From: Halothiobacillus sp. | Lineage (GTDB): Bacteria; Pseudomonadota; Gammaproteobacteria; Halothiobacillales; Halothiobacillaceae | Reading direction: 5' to 3' | NCBI GenBank assembly: GCA_016278265.1 | Contig: JADQCE010000006.1 | Location: forward strand, 1-61,925 | Length of the DNA stretch: 61,925 nucleotides | Part shown: positions 35,892 through 47,015 of the stretch, piece after piece | Position numbering within the stretch: position 1 is the stretch's first letter | Layout of the letters: every line of letters starts with the position of its first letter | Notes under the pieces: model-generated | What the model saw: only the letters and a program-made list of their open reading frames with translations | Told to the model about the DNA's origin: nothing | Database searches by the model: none | Program-made: the position numbers and the translations under genes

Positions 35892-36647
35892 GTGCCCGAA
35901 CCGCTGTACTGGCTGGCCTTGCTGATTGCCGTGCTGGGAGCGCTCGCTCTGCTGGCTCGCTATAATTTGTGGCGCCTGCCCCGGCCGAAGGCATGGCCAC
36001 GCCTACTGATGTATCACAGTATCCGGCCGACCGAGACGTCGGCCGGCATCGTCATGGATGTGCGGCGTTTTGCCTGGCAGGTCGACTGGATGGCGCATCA
36101 TGGCGCGCGATTCGTCACCGTGTCCGAACTTCTCGCTGCGCCCGACCCAAGCGGCATGGTGGCGATCACCTTCGACGATGGCTACGCCGACAACTACCGA
36201 CATGCCTGGCCGGTGTTGCAGCGCCACGGGGCACCGGCAACGGTCTATCTCGCCACGGAAATCGACGAGATCGAGCGACTGACCCCGGCGATGATCGCCG
36301 AGCTGCAGGCCGACGGCTGGGAGTTCGGGGCGCACACGGTCCATCATTGTCACCTGCCGTCGACCCTGGCGGATATCGCCCGGCGCGAAATCGTCGAGTC
36401 CCGTCGGGCGGTCGAGGCGCTCACCGGCCGACCCTGCCGGAGCTTTGCCTATCCGTTCGGCAAGTACCGCCCCGAGCACGTCACGATGGTGCGGGAGGCA
36501 GGCTTCGAGTCGGCGGTGACCACGCGCAAGGCGATCACACCGCGCGAGCATGCCGATCCCTACGAGCTGCCGCGCCTGTCGATGGTCGGGCAAATGAACC
36601 GCTTCGAGTTCTGGCTTACCTACTCGCGAGGGCGATATCGTGTCTGA
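35892..36647 (+). CDS. Membrane-anchored polysaccharide deacetylase
   Basis: A NodB-homology (carbohydrate esterase 4) protein, 251 residues. It has an N-terminal transmembrane anchor (about 7-25), then LLMYHSIRP, the metal and catalytic motif AITFDDGYADN, and HTVHHCHLPS (zinc histidines). SFAYPFGKY and a C-terminal PRLSMVG follow. GTG 35892 has CTGGAG upstream. It overlaps the GT2 gene downstream by eight bases, so it probably trims acetyl groups from a surface glycan built by this cluster. Confidence 0.9.
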   Translation: MPEPLYWLALLIAVLGALALLARYNLWRLPRPKAWPRLLMYHSIRPTETSAGIVMDVRRFAWQVDWMAHHGARFVTVSELLAAPDPSGMVAITFDDGYADNYRHAWPVLQRHGAPATVYLATEIDEIERLTPAMIAELQADGWEFGAHTVHHCHLPSTLADIARREIVESRRAVEALTGRPCRSFAYPFGKYRPEHVTMVREAGFESAVTTRKAITPREHADPYELPRLSMVGQMNRFEFWLTYSRGRYRV

Positions 36648-37500
36648 TGCCAACGGCAAGCTGCCGGTCAGTGTGTTCCTGATCACCAAGAACTGCGGTC
36701 GCTGGCTCGAGCAGGTGCTCGAGCCGCTGGCCGACTTCGCCGAGATCGTGGTGCTCGACTCGGGGTCCCGCGACGACACCCTGGCGATCGCTCAGCGGCA
36801 TGGCGCGATCATCCACCATCAGGACTTCCTCGGCTTCGGCGCACAGAAGCAGGCGGCGCTCGAGTTCTGCTCGCAGCCTTGGGCGCTCAACCTCGACGGC
36901 GACGAGATCATCGACGAGACGCTGCGCGATGCCATCGTCCGACTGGTGCGGGAGGACGATCCCACCGTGGTCGGTGCTCGGGTGCGCATCCGCGACTGGT
37001 TCATCGGTGTGCCGGCCTCGAAGGCGGCGCGACCGATCCGGCGGGTGCGGCTGTTTCGCCGCGACCGCGGTCGATTTCTCGCCCGCGAGACGGTGCACGA
37101 GTCGGTGCAGCTCGACACCGGTGAGGGGCGCGTGGTCGACCTGCCCGGCTGGATCGAGCACTTCGGGGTCGAGTCGGTGGCGCTGCGCGTCGAGAAGATC
37201 AATCGATATTCCAGTTACCGTGCCGAGCAGGATCTCGCCCGAGGCAAGGGCCCGTCGGCGCTCAAGCTTTTCACCGTCTTCCCGCTGCGTTTTCTCAAGA
37301 GCTACCTGTTGCGCCGCGCTTGCCTCTCCGGACGTCGCGGGCTGATCCAGTCGGTTGCGAACGCCTACTACGCCTTTTTGATCGAGGCGAAGAAATTCGA
37401 GAGCCGCGAGATACACCGCCAGAACGTGGGCGAGGGTAAGATGCGCGCTGAAGGCGCCGACGACCAGAGGCGCCACGACGCCAACAAGGGAGAACAATGA
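36640..37500 (+). CDS. Glycosyltransferase family 2, WaaE/KdtX-like
   Basis: A 286-residue GT-A glycosyltransferase. It opens VSVFLITKNCGRWLEQVLEPL, then VLDSGSRDDT. The metal-binding LDGDE is in ALNLDGDEIID, followed by RRVRLFRRDRGRF and a C-terminal hydrophobic RFLKSYLLRRACLSG. This layout matches the WaaE (KdtX) beta-glucosyltransferases of LPS inner-core extension. GTG start 36640 lies within the deacetylase end. It overlaps waaL by four bases. Confidence 0.88.
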   Translation: MSDANGKLPVSVFLITKNCGRWLEQVLEPLADFAEIVVLDSGSRDDTLAIAQRHGAIIHHQDFLGFGAQKQAALEFCSQPWALNLDGDEIIDETLRDAIVRLVREDDPTVVGARVRIRDWFIGVPASKAARPIRRVRLFRRDRGRFLARETVHESVQLDTGEGRVVDLPGWIEHFGVESVALRVEKINRYSSYRAEQDLARGKGPSALKLFTVFPLRFLKSYLLRRACLSGRRGLIQSVANAYYAFLIEAKKFESREIHRQNVGEGKMRAEGADDQRRHDANKGEQ

Positions 37501-38801
37501 ATAGGACGTCGTTGATGGCCGCCCCGCGGCGACTGATCCGGGGGGCTCGGGCCCTCGAGGCCTGGGCCTTGCTGCTGGCTGGCGTGTTGCCGGCATTGCT
37601 GCTGTTCAAGCGAGGGCTGGCAGAGACCACCTTGGGGCTGTTCGTCCTGGCCGGTCTCGCTTTTGCTTGGCGATGGCGCGAGGCGGCCTGGCTTCGCCAG
37701 CCATGGCTCTACGCGGCTTTAGCGCTCTCCGGCGTGCTCCTGCTACTCGCACCATTCTCGATCGACCCGGGCGAGTCGGCGCAGGCGGCGTTGATCTCGT
37801 GGCGCTGGCCCGTCTTCGCCGCTCTGCTTGCCTGGTTTTTCCTTGCCCGCCCGCAACGGCTGCGGATATTCGAGATGGGGGTCATGGTCGTGCTGGCGTT
37901 CGTCGTACTCGACGGTTTCTGGCAATACCTCACGGGCACGGATGTCTTCGGCATCCCTCGCCATTCCGCAAACCGACTGACCGGGCCGTTTAACGATCCG
38001 CTGATCGGTACGTTTACCGATCGGCTGTGGTTCATCGCGCTCGCACTGCTCTGGTTCGTGATGCTGCGGCGTCACGCGGCACTGGCCGTGCTCGGTCTGC
38101 TGGGTGTTTCATCGCTTGGGGCGCTGTTCATCTTCCTCACGGGCGAGCGCGCGGCCTTCCTAGTCTTCGTGCTTGGAACCGCGGTGGTCGTCCTCGGCGT
38201 GTTCCTCCGTCTGCCGCGCTGGCGTTGGCCACTCGTGGGGGCCGCGCTGGCCATGACGATTATGGTCACGGCACTGGCCGCGACGCAGCCGAAGATGGTG
38301 GATCGCACTGTGCATTCGACCGTGGACGCCATCGTCCATCTTGATAAGAACGTTTACGGCCTGAATTTGATCACCGGTTGGGAGCAGTTCCGCGAGAATC
38401 CCCTGACCGGGGTCGGAGCCCGCCAGTTTCAGGCGTACTGTCAGGCGCAGATGCCCGAGGCACTGGCGGCTTACCGTGAGCTGGGCGTGCCCGAGTGCGT
38501 CATCCATCCACACAACCTCTACATGGGGATGCTGGCCGAGGGTGGGGTGATCGGCTTTGTGCTGTTCGTGCTGATGCTTGGGCTCCTGTTCCGCGCCTTC
38601 TTCCAGCAAGAGCGTGCCTCGGGCGAGCCCCAGGAGTTGCGCGCCTTCTTTGCCAGCTCTTTGCTCCTGGTGACGTTCTGGCCGGTACAGCCGAGCATGG
38701 AATACTTCAACGGCTGGACGGCGGCCGTGGTCTGGATGGGGGTCGGCTGGGGGTTGGCACGTAGCCGGCTGGCGTACGCGAGCGCGACGGCCGGGCCGTG
38801 A
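37497..38801 (+). CDS. waaL: O-antigen ligase family protein
   Basis: A 434-residue inner-membrane protein of the O-antigen ligase/polymerase family (PF04932). About ten to twelve transmembrane helices flank a periplasmic loop with ITGWEQFRENPLTGVGARQF. A conserved HPHNLYMGMLAEGGVIG follows; its histidine and arginines in the loop are typical of WaaL. It joins O-chains to lipid A-core at the periplasmic side. A polymerase (Wzy) function cannot be excluded. It overlaps genes on both sides (ATGA and GTGA). Confidence 0.82.
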   Translation: MNRTSLMAAPRRLIRGARALEAWALLLAGVLPALLLFKRGLAETTLGLFVLAGLAFAWRWREAAWLRQPWLYAALALSGVLLLLAPFSIDPGESAQAALISWRWPVFAALLAWFFLARPQRLRIFEMGVMVVLAFVVLDGFWQYLTGTDVFGIPRHSANRLTGPFNDPLIGTFTDRLWFIALALLWFVMLRRHAALAVLGLLGVSSLGALFIFLTGERAAFLVFVLGTAVVVLGVFLRLPRWRWPLVGAALAMTIMVTALAATQPKMVDRTVHSTVDAIVHLDKNVYGLNLITGWEQFRENPLTGVGARQFQAYCQAQMPEALAAYRELGVPECVIHPHNLYMGMLAEGGVIGFVLFVLMLGLLFRAFFQQERASGEPQELRAFFASSLLLVTFWPVQPSMEYFNGWTAAVVWMGVGWGLARSRLAYASATAGP

Positions 38802-39907
38802 GCTCGACCTCGCAGCCCACCGCCATCCTGTTGCCTCCGCGGGAGCAGTTTACCCATGAGGGGGCTGGAGCGATCGCGCTGACCGTTGCAGAGCAGCTCC
38901 GGACCGGAGCCAGTCGCGAGCCGCTCGAGATCTGGGGACGTGCACCGAACGGGACGTTGCTGGCGTTACCCGATGGGACGCCGTACGTGTCGTTATCGGA
39001 CCTCGCCTGGATTCCGGCACGGCGCCGCTCCCGCCATGCTTGGGCGGCCCGCCTTCAGGCTGCCCGGCGTCGCCCTTGGCGCCTGGAGATCCACAACCGT
39101 GCCGAGCTGTTCCAGCGGCTGGCAACGGGTTCGAGCCGGCTGGCGCTGTATCTGCACAATGACCCGCAGGGCATTCGGGGGCTCGAACTCGCTGAGCAAC
39201 GTCAGGCGGTGCTTAGGCGGGCCGACTATATTGTCTGCGTCAGCGATTTCCTTCGCCGCCGTTTCTGCGAGGGGCTGGGGGCGGATTGCGCGGCGCGAGT
39301 ACAGGTGGTCGCCAATAGCGTGGATCTCGACAGATTCCGTCCCGGACCGAAGCGACGCGAGATCCTGTTTGTCGGCCGACTGATCCCCGAGAAGGGTGCG
39401 GTCGAGCTGGCCGAGGCCCTGCTGGAGCTCTTGCCGCGCCATCCCGAGGTGACTGCGCGTTTCATCGGTGCCTGGCATTTCGGCCAGTCGGACGTACGCT
39501 TTCCTTACGAACGGGATCTCGAGGCACTGGTCGCGCGCAGCGGTGGGCAGATTCGCCTTGAGGGCTACCGTCCCTACGACGAGGTCGCTGCGGCCTTCGC
39601 CCGGGCGGAGATCGCAGTCGTGCCGTCGTTGTGGGATGAGCCATTCGGTCGTACGGCCTTGGAGGCCATGGCAGCCGGCTGCGCCGTGGTGGCGGCCAAT
39701 CGTGGCGGCCTGCCCGAGGTGGTGGGTGATGCCGGCCAAGTGGTCGAACCGGACCCGGCGACACTGGCTGAATCACTCGGTAGCCTGTTGGCATCCTCCG
39801 CACGCTGTGAGGCGTTCGGCAACGCGGCGCGTCGTCGGGCCGAAACCGTATTCGAAGCCGGCGCCCTGCACCGCCGGATCGCGTCATTACGCGATCGACG
39901 CGACTAG
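38798..39907 (+). CDS. Glycosyltransferase family 4
   Basis: A 369-residue GT4 enzyme: FTHEGAGAIA near the N-terminus, LYLHNDPQGIRG, VSDFLRRRF, FVGRLIPEKGAVELAEAL, and the nucleotide-sugar motif PSLWDEPFGRTALEAMAAG. GTG start overlaps the waaL stop (GTGA). Its stop interlocks with that of the convergent lpxL gene: the two genes share CTAG at 39904-39907. Confidence 0.87.
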   Translation: MSSTSQPTAILLPPREQFTHEGAGAIALTVAEQLRTGASREPLEIWGRAPNGTLLALPDGTPYVSLSDLAWIPARRRSRHAWAARLQAARRRPWRLEIHNRAELFQRLATGSSRLALYLHNDPQGIRGLELAEQRQAVLRRADYIVCVSDFLRRRFCEGLGADCAARVQVVANSVDLDRFRPGPKRREILFVGRLIPEKGAVELAEALLELLPRHPEVTARFIGAWHFGQSDVRFPYERDLEALVARSGGQIRLEGYRPYDEVAAAFARAEIAVVPSLWDEPFGRTALEAMAAGCAVVAANRGGLPEVVGDAGQVVEPDPATLAESLGSLLASSARCEAFGNAARRRAETVFEAGALHRRIASLRDRRD

Positions 39908-40812
39908 CGTGCGGTTCGCTGGCGGTAGGGCGAGGAAATGCCTGCTGGCAGCGTTTTGAACCGCCGATGCCCCCACAGATACATCGCCGGATGGCGGCGG
40001 ATTTCCCCTTCCAGTCGTTCGACCAGAAGCTGGGTGTCGGCTACCTCTTCGCCGCTGGGGATGCCCGCGATCGGCGGCTCGATCTCGAGTTCGTAGCGGT
40101 TGCCAAAGCGGCGGACGTGGTAGGGCAGGATTGCGGCCCGGCCCATGCGCGCCAGTATTGGCATGGCGGTGTTGGTGGCCGCCGGTAGCCCGAAGAAGGG
40201 GATGAAGGCGCTGGTCTTGCCGTGGTAGTTCTGGTCCGGAGCCGTCCAAAGCGCGTCACCGGCCCGCAGGGCGCGAACCATGGCGCGAGTGTCCTCGCGG
40301 TGGATCAGTCCGGCGAGGTGCTTCTCGCGTCCCTGGTCGATCAGCGCGTCGATTGCCGGGTTGTTGTTGGGACGATAGACGGCATGCACCGGCGCATGGC
40401 GGGAGACGAAGTACACGCCCAGTTCCATGTCGGTGACATGCGCGGCGTTAAGGATCACGCCCTGCCCGGCGGCCCGGGCGGCCTCGAGGTGTTCCAGGCC
40501 GATAATGCGGTATTCGGGCACCTTGTCGAGAGCGCCGAACCAGCCCCAGAACCCCTCGCAGATGCCCGCCCCCAGTCGGGCGAAGTGCTCGTCGATGGTC
40601 TCCTCCCGCGCCGCAGCGGTCCATGCGGGGAAGGCCACGGCCAGGTTCGCCCGCATGACGCGGCGTCGTTTCTTGAGCACACGCGCCATCAACCAGCCAA
40701 GCCCGCGACCGAAGGCAAGTCGGGCACGCTGCGGCAAGGCGGCGATCAGCCGCGGAATCAGCGACAGCAGCAAGCGCGTCGCGCGAATGCGAGATGGGAG
40801 AGGGGCACTCAT
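39904..40812 (-). CDS. lpxL: Lipid A acyltransferase, LpxL/HtrB family
   Basis: Adds a secondary acyl chain to Kdo2-lipid IVA at the inner membrane. The 302-residue protein has an N-terminal hydrophobic helix, the NLAVAFP signature, and the catalytic H-x4-D/E motif as NAAHVTDMELG (His and Glu five apart). PDQNYHGKTSAFIPFFG and WGHRRFKT at the C-terminus follow. The start at 40812 gives family length; a longer frame extends upstream without support. It is divergent from waaA, the Kdo transferase whose product it acylates. Confidence 0.9.
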   Translation of the reverse strand: MSAPLPSRIRATRLLLSLIPRLIAALPQRARLAFGRGLGWLMARVLKKRRRVMRANLAVAFPAWTAAAREETIDEHFARLGAGICEGFWGWFGALDKVPEYRIIGLEHLEAARAAGQGVILNAAHVTDMELGVYFVSRHAPVHAVYRPNNNPAIDALIDQGREKHLAGLIHREDTRAMVRALRAGDALWTAPDQNYHGKTSAFIPFFGLPAATNTAMPILARMGRAAILPYHVRRFGNRYELEIEPPIAGIPSGEEVADTQLLVERLEGEIRRHPAMYLWGHRRFKTLPAGISSPYRQRTAR

Positions 40813-40928
40813 TGGGCGGCATTCTAAGCGATAATGGGCCTCATGCACTTGAAGCGACTTGTCTGCCCGTTCGTCTCGCCGGTGTGCGGCCCCTTTCACG
40901 ATCGCCGCCGTGGGCAGGGGAGTGTGGC

Positions 40929-42161
40929 GTGAGGCGCTGGCAATACCAGGTCGCATTGGGGCTGATTGCCCCGTGGCTCCTGTGGGACGCGTGGCGACGT
41001 TATCGCCATGCTCGCCCTGGGCATCGTCGCCTGCTGGAACAGTTCGGGCGTCTGCGGGACGGGTTGCCCCGGGGCGGCGTGTGGTTGCATGCCGTTTCCC
41101 TGGGCGAGGTGCGGGCCGCGGCCATGCTGGTCAGCGCGCTGCAGGCGCGCTGGCCGAATCTTCCCATCGTGATCAGCACCACCACCGAGACCGGCGCCGA
41201 GGCGGCACGCGCACTCGACCTGCCGCATTTCTATGCCCCCTTCGATCTGGCCTTCGCGCAGCGTCGCGTGTTGGCGCGCTTGCGCCCGCGGCTGATGGTC
41301 GTGATGGAAACGGAGCTGTGGCCCAATCTGGTGCGTGAGGCGGGACGTGCCCGAGTTCCGCTGGTCATCGCCAACGCCCGCCTGTCCGACCGATCGTATC
41401 GACGATACGTCCGCTGGGGCGGTGGTTTGCTCCGGGAGGTGCTGAACGGGGTCGATCTGATCTGCGCCCAGTCCGCCGCCGACCGGGACCGTTTCCTTGC
41501 CCTGGGGGCGGCGCATGCCGAGGACTGCGGGAATCTCAAATTCGATCTGCCGGTGAGCGGTGAGGCCGTGCCTGTTTCGGCCGAACGCCGCCTGACCTGG
41601 CTGGCGGCGAGCACCCACCCGGGCGAAGAGGCTCAGGTGCTTGCCGCTCACCAGGCGGTGCGGGCGCGTTACCCGGAGGCCCGCTTGATCCTGGTGCCAC
41701 GCCATCCCGAGCGGGCGGGCGAGGTGCAGCGGCTGGTCGAGCGTTCCGGCTTGTCGGTGGAGGTGTGGGCACCTGATCGGCAGCCGGATTATCGGCCGGC
41801 GGTGGAGGTGGTCGACCGGGCGGGGCTGCTCGCGGGGCTGTTCCCCGAGGTGCCGGTCGTCTTCATGGGCGGATCGCTGGTATCCGTCGGTGGGCACAAT
41901 CCGATCGAACCGGCCGCCGTGGGGCGGGCGGTGTTGCATGGGCCGGCGGTGCAGAATTTTCGCCAGGTCTTTGCGGTGCTCGGCGAGCGAGATGCCTGTC
42001 GTGAGGTGACCGACAGCGAGGCGCTGGCGGCGACCGTGATCGAGTGCTTCGATCAACCCGAGCGCTGGGCGGCGACCGGGGCACGGGCGCGCAGCGTGAT
42101 CGCCGAGCACCGCGGGGCGGCCGACCGGCTGGTCGAGCGGCTCGCTTCGTGGCTGGATTGA
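40929..42161 (+). CDS. waaA: 3-deoxy-D-manno-octulosonic acid transferase
   Basis: Adds Kdo from CMP-Kdo to lipid IVA. The 410-residue GT30 protein has an N-terminal membrane-associating segment, GVWLHAVSLGEVRAA, STTTETGAEA, ETELWPNL, and in the donor-binding half STHPGEEAQVL and GSLVSVGGHNPIEPA. GTG 40929 is chosen for its AGGGGAG ribosome-binding site and family length; the open frame starts 135 bases earlier. Confidence 0.95.
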   Translation: MRRWQYQVALGLIAPWLLWDAWRRYRHARPGHRRLLEQFGRLRDGLPRGGVWLHAVSLGEVRAAAMLVSALQARWPNLPIVISTTTETGAEAARALDLPHFYAPFDLAFAQRRVLARLRPRLMVVMETELWPNLVREAGRARVPLVIANARLSDRSYRRYVRWGGGLLREVLNGVDLICAQSAADRDRFLALGAAHAEDCGNLKFDLPVSGEAVPVSAERRLTWLAASTHPGEEAQVLAAHQAVRARYPEARLILVPRHPERAGEVQRLVERSGLSVEVWAPDRQPDYRPAVEVVDRAGLLAGLFPEVPVVFMGGSLVSVGGHNPIEPAAVGRAVLHGPAVQNFRQVFAVLGERDACREVTDSEALAATVIECFDQPERWAATGARARSVIAEHRGAADRLVERLASWLD

Positions 42162-42181
42162 GCGGTCTGAACGGACGTCGA

Positions 42182-42199
42182 TCGCCTGACTCCAGGCGA
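42182..42199. terminator. Hairpin between convergent waaA and tolC
   Basis: TCGCCTG (42182-42188) pairs with CAGGCGA (42193-42199) around a four-base loop between two convergent genes. It has no clear T-run and is probably a weak bidirectional terminator. Confidence 0.45.
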
Positions 42200-42206
42200 G
42201 ACGGAA

Positions 42207-43718
42207 TCAGTCTTGGTCGTTGACCGTCTGGCGGGCGCGCTCGAGCACACGTTGCATCATTTCGGTGTCGGCCGTGCTTGCGCCGTCTTCATCGCTCCGG
42301 CCCATCAGGGGCGCGATCAGGGCGTTGGTTTCCTGATCCGTCAGCTGACGATTGATGGCCGCCAGATCGGTGACGGTCAGTTGACCGGTGTCGGCCTTCA
42401 GCTGCAGCAGATTGGTGATGTAGCCGTAGCGGGCGTCGAGGTAGTCGGCCATGGCGCTGAATACGCGCAGCTCGGCGTTGAGTACGTCAACGATGGTGCG
42501 CGTGCCGACGCCGTAGCCGGCCTCGGTGGCCACCAGGCTGGTGCGCGCGGATTCGACCGCCTGGCGGTAGGCCGTGATCTGGCTGATCGAGGTCTGCACG
42601 CCGCGGTAGCTATCCGAGGTTTGCTGGCGGACCTGGCGACGCTGCGCCTCGAGATCGTACTGGCTGCGCTGGTAGTCGAATGCCGCCTGGCGCGATTGGG
42701 CATTGATGCGCCCGCCGGTGTAGATCGGCAGGTTGAGCTGCACGCCGACCTGGCCGTTGAGCGTCTCGCTGCGATCGCCGAACTGGCTGGGGCTGCTGTC
42801 GTAGCCGTAGCTTCCCTCGAGACTCACGGTCGGCGCGCGCTGCGAGCGGGCCACGTCCACGTTTTGTTGGGCGATCCGCGTGCCGACCACCGCGCTCTGC
42901 AGGCCGAGGTTCTGCTCAACGGCCAGGTCGATCCAATCCTGCGGATCAGCCGGCTCCGGCTTGGCGACATCGAGGTTGGTGCGGATGTTGTCCAGGTCGG
43001 TCAGGGGCTTGCCGACGATGGTTTGCAGCGCGGCCTCGGCGTTGTTCAGTGCGCTGCGTGCCTGGATGATCTGGGCGTTGGCCTGGTCGTATTCCGATTG
43101 GGCGTCGGCCACATCGGTCACCGCCACCAGCCCCACCTCGTACTGGCGCTGGGCGCGTTCGAGCTGGCGCGTGAGCGCGGTGCGGTTGGCCTTGGCCAGC
43201 TGCAGCTGCGCGTCGGCGTTCAGTACTTGGAAGTAGGCCTGGCCGGTGCGCAGGATCAGGTCCTGGCGGGCCTGCTCGTAGTCGATGGCGGCCTGGCGCA
43301 CCTGCAGCTGGGCGATGTCGAGCTGCAGGTTCTCGCTGCGGTTGTAGATCGTCTGTGACAGGCTCAGGCCAAGGTTGCGCCCACTGCCCTTGGTGACGTC
43401 CGAGGAGCCGGGAAAGCCGCCGGCGAGCACCCGAGTGTGGGTGTAGTTGACGCCGGCATTTCCGCCCACCTGCGGCAGGAGGTCGGCGCGCTGGATGGGG
43501 ATGTTCTGTTCGACCGAGAGCCGCTGCTGTTCCGCCGAGCGCAGTTGCGGGTCATTCTGCTCGGCCAACGCATAGATATCGAGCAGGTCGGCCGACCAGG
43601 CCGGTGTGCCGCCGACTGCCAGACCGATGCCGATGGCGACCGACAGGGCGGCGCGGCGCAGCGGCCGGTTCGGGGCGATGTGCCCGCCGCGAGTGGATGC
43701 GTTGCGACTGACAGGCAT
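42207..43718 (-). CDS. tolC: TolC family outer-membrane efflux protein
   Basis: A 503-residue outer-membrane channel for type I secretion and efflux pumps. A signal peptide ends in AWSADLLD (about residue 43). Two repeated alpha/beta halves follow, with LLDIYALAEQNDPQL, QTIYNRSENL, VGLVAVTDVADAQSEYD in the first and LPIYTGGRINAQSRQAAFDY, VGTRTIVDVLNAEL in the second. The C-terminal tail is acidic. A pcm-like methyltransferase gene precedes it, a common gammaproteobacterial order, but a terminator and separate promoter lie between. Confidence 0.94.
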   Translation of the reverse strand: MPVSRNASTRGGHIAPNRPLRRAALSVAIGIGLAVGGTPAWSADLLDIYALAEQNDPQLRSAEQQRLSVEQNIPIQRADLLPQVGGNAGVNYTHTRVLAGGFPGSSDVTKGSGRNLGLSLSQTIYNRSENLQLDIAQLQVRQAAIDYEQARQDLILRTGQAYFQVLNADAQLQLAKANRTALTRQLERAQRQYEVGLVAVTDVADAQSEYDQANAQIIQARSALNNAEAALQTIVGKPLTDLDNIRTNLDVAKPEPADPQDWIDLAVEQNLGLQSAVVGTRIAQQNVDVARSQRAPTVSLEGSYGYDSSPSQFGDRSETLNGQVGVQLNLPIYTGGRINAQSRQAAFDYQRSQYDLEAQRRQVRQQTSDSYRGVQTSISQITAYRQAVESARTSLVATEAGYGVGTRTIVDVLNAELRVFSAMADYLDARYGYITNLLQLKADTGQLTVTDLAAINRQLTDQETNALIAPLMGRSDEDGASTADTEMMQRVLERARQTVNDQD

Positions 43719-43775
43719 GGTCGGGACACCTCGGAAAGGTTGGTCGGGAATTGATTAGCTCTCTAATGGAATCGC

Positions 43776-43805
43776 ACGATACCCCAGCCGTTGCGTCACC
43801 GGCAA
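43776..43805 (-). promoter_or_regulatory. Promoter for tolC
   Basis: On the minus strand TTGCCG (43805-43800) and TATCGT (43781-43776) are 18 bases apart, about 60 bases before the tolC ATG. The 287-base gap from 43719 to 44005 otherwise holds only the pcm terminator. Confidence 0.55.
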
Positions 43806-43971
43806 GCGGTAGCCGCGCCGCCCGCCTAGTTTGAGCGGGTGCGTGTTCAAGGGGAAGAGCTTAGCGCAGAAAGGGCCGTGTTGGAGCCCCTGGCGGGCAC
43901 AGAGTCTGGCGGGGCCGTGGTGGGTGAGCACAGGGCCCGCCACCAATCGTGTCGAGGGCATCAAGTGCTGC

Positions 43972-43996
43972 AAAAGAGGCCGCGTTGGCCTCTTTT
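43972..43996 (-). terminator. Intrinsic terminator of the pcm-like gene
   Basis: On the minus strand AAAAGAGGCC is followed by a five-base loop and GGCCTCTTTT. This is a perfect ten-base stem ending in four T, ten bases after the pcm-like stop codon. Confidence 0.9.
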
Positions 43997-44005
43997 GGTC
44001 GGCAA

Positions 44006-44665
44006 TTAAAGCGAGAATGACGGTTTCGGTTCGGCGCCGATCAGGTAGCCCGTGCGGGTCTCGAACAGCGAATCGGTGCGGAAGTGGGTCTCGGATTCGC
44101 GGGTGACCATCGAGACGGTCTGGATCGGTCCGGTGCCGGTAATCGCCAGCAGGCGTCCGCCGATATTGAGTTGGCGCAGGCTCGCCTCCGGCATCTCGGT
44201 GCGGGCGCCGGTGAACACGATCACGTCGAACCGTTCGTCGTTGGCCCAACCGTCGTGGCCATCGCCGGTTTCGAGCACGACGCGCTCGAAACCCAGCTCC
44301 GCGAGCAGGCCGCCAGCGCGCTCGGTAAAGTCCGGGAAGATGTCCACCGAGCGCACGCTGTTGCCCAGCGAGGCCAGGCACGCGGTGAAGAAGCCGGTGC
44401 CGGTGCCGATCTCGAGCACGCGTTCGCCGGGCTGGACCTGCAGGTACTGCAGGATGCGACCTTCGACGACCGGTGCCAGCATGGTCTGCCCGTGGCCGAT
44501 CGGCACGGCCACGTCGGCAAAGGCATGCACCCGCTCGGCATCCGGGACGAAACGCTCGCGCGGGACGTTGAAGAACACCTCCAGAACGCGCTTGTCGAGC
44601 ACGTCCCAGGGGCGGATCTGTTGCTCGACCATATTGAAGCGGGCCAGTTCGATGTCGGTGGGCAT
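44006..44665 (-). CDS. pcm: Protein-L-isoaspartate O-methyltransferase-like protein
   Basis: A SAM-dependent methyltransferase related to PIMT, which repairs isoaspartyl residues. In 219 residues it has FNMVEQQIRPWDVLDKRVL, the SAM motif I VLEIGTGTGFFTACLA, the active-site region GHGQTMLAPVVEGR, and GDGHDGWANDERFDVIVFTGA. Canonical Pcm usually has a GDG followed by a slightly different acidic motif, and this tolC-linked subgroup (sometimes called Pcm2) may have another substrate. The start at 44665 gives family length. Confidence 0.85.
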   Translation of the reverse strand: MPTDIELARFNMVEQQIRPWDVLDKRVLEVFFNVPRERFVPDAERVHAFADVAVPIGHGQTMLAPVVEGRILQYLQVQPGERVLEIGTGTGFFTACLASLGNSVRSVDIFPDFTERAGGLLAELGFERVVLETGDGHDGWANDERFDVIVFTGARTEMPEASLRQLNIGGRLLAITGTGPIQTVSMVTRESETHFRTDSLFETRTGYLIGAEPKPSFSL

Positions 44666-44872
44666 GAATTCGGCTCTGGTTTCTGGAAATTGAGTGCGCG
44701 GTAATTTACGGGTTTTCCACTGCCCCGGCAACTTCCGGCCTTTGACGGGGGTGTCGTTGCGTCGTGCTAAGTCACTGAAAGCCGTGCGGGAACTTGTTAT
44801 TTGCTTGCCGCTGGGGTAGCGTCTCGACCAATAGCGGTGGTTGCCGGGCGATATCCGGCGGCCGCCCATCCG
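44666..44872. other. Intergenic space between pcm and the TPP riboswitch
   Basis: The two genes diverge here. The thiC promoter should lie within 44740-44865, but I could not find a hexamer pair I would trust. TTGACG at 44750-44755 has only a poor -10 partner. No small gene or repeat is seen. Confidence 0.3.
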
Positions 44873-44969
44873 CAGACTAGGGGTGCCGCCCCGGCCGTGA
44901 ATGGTCGGTCAGGCGGCTGAGAAACACCCTTGGAACCTGATCCGGCTTGCATCGGCGTAGGGAAGTCTG
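44873..44969 (+). promoter_or_regulatory. TPP riboswitch (THI element) of thiC
   Basis: The conserved core is present in order: CAGACTAGGGGTGCC, GGCTGAGA, ACCCTTGGAACCTGATC, and ATCGGCGTAGGGAAGTCTG. Stem P1 forms between CAGACT at 44873-44878 and AGTCTG at 44964-44969. Thiamine pyrophosphate binding normally turns off thiC. About 80 bases separate the aptamer from the start codon. Confidence 0.96.
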
Positions 44970-45015
44970 TCTGGCACAACCGAGATCCCCTCCTCGTGTC
45001 CAGTCGGCGCTCGTC

Positions 45016-46940
<1,925 letters not shown>

Positions 46941-46968
46941 CGCCGTTTGTTTCGCACCTGGATAAACA

Positions 46969-46995
46969 AAACCCCGGCCTGGCCGGGGTTTTTCC
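46969..46995. terminator. Bidirectional terminator after thiC
   Basis: AACCCCGGCC (46971-46980) and GGCCGGGGTT (46982-46991) form a long GC stem with T-runs on the plus side and A-runs on the other, so it can terminate thiC and the convergent DUF1328 gene. Confidence 0.92.
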
Positions 46996-47015
46996 ATGGT
47001 GCGTCCGTCGTGGCG

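Noticed and set aside
42213-43358. A 381-codon plus-strand open frame opposite tolC
   Set aside because: Antisense to tolC, no motif, and the tolC gene itself is unmistakable.
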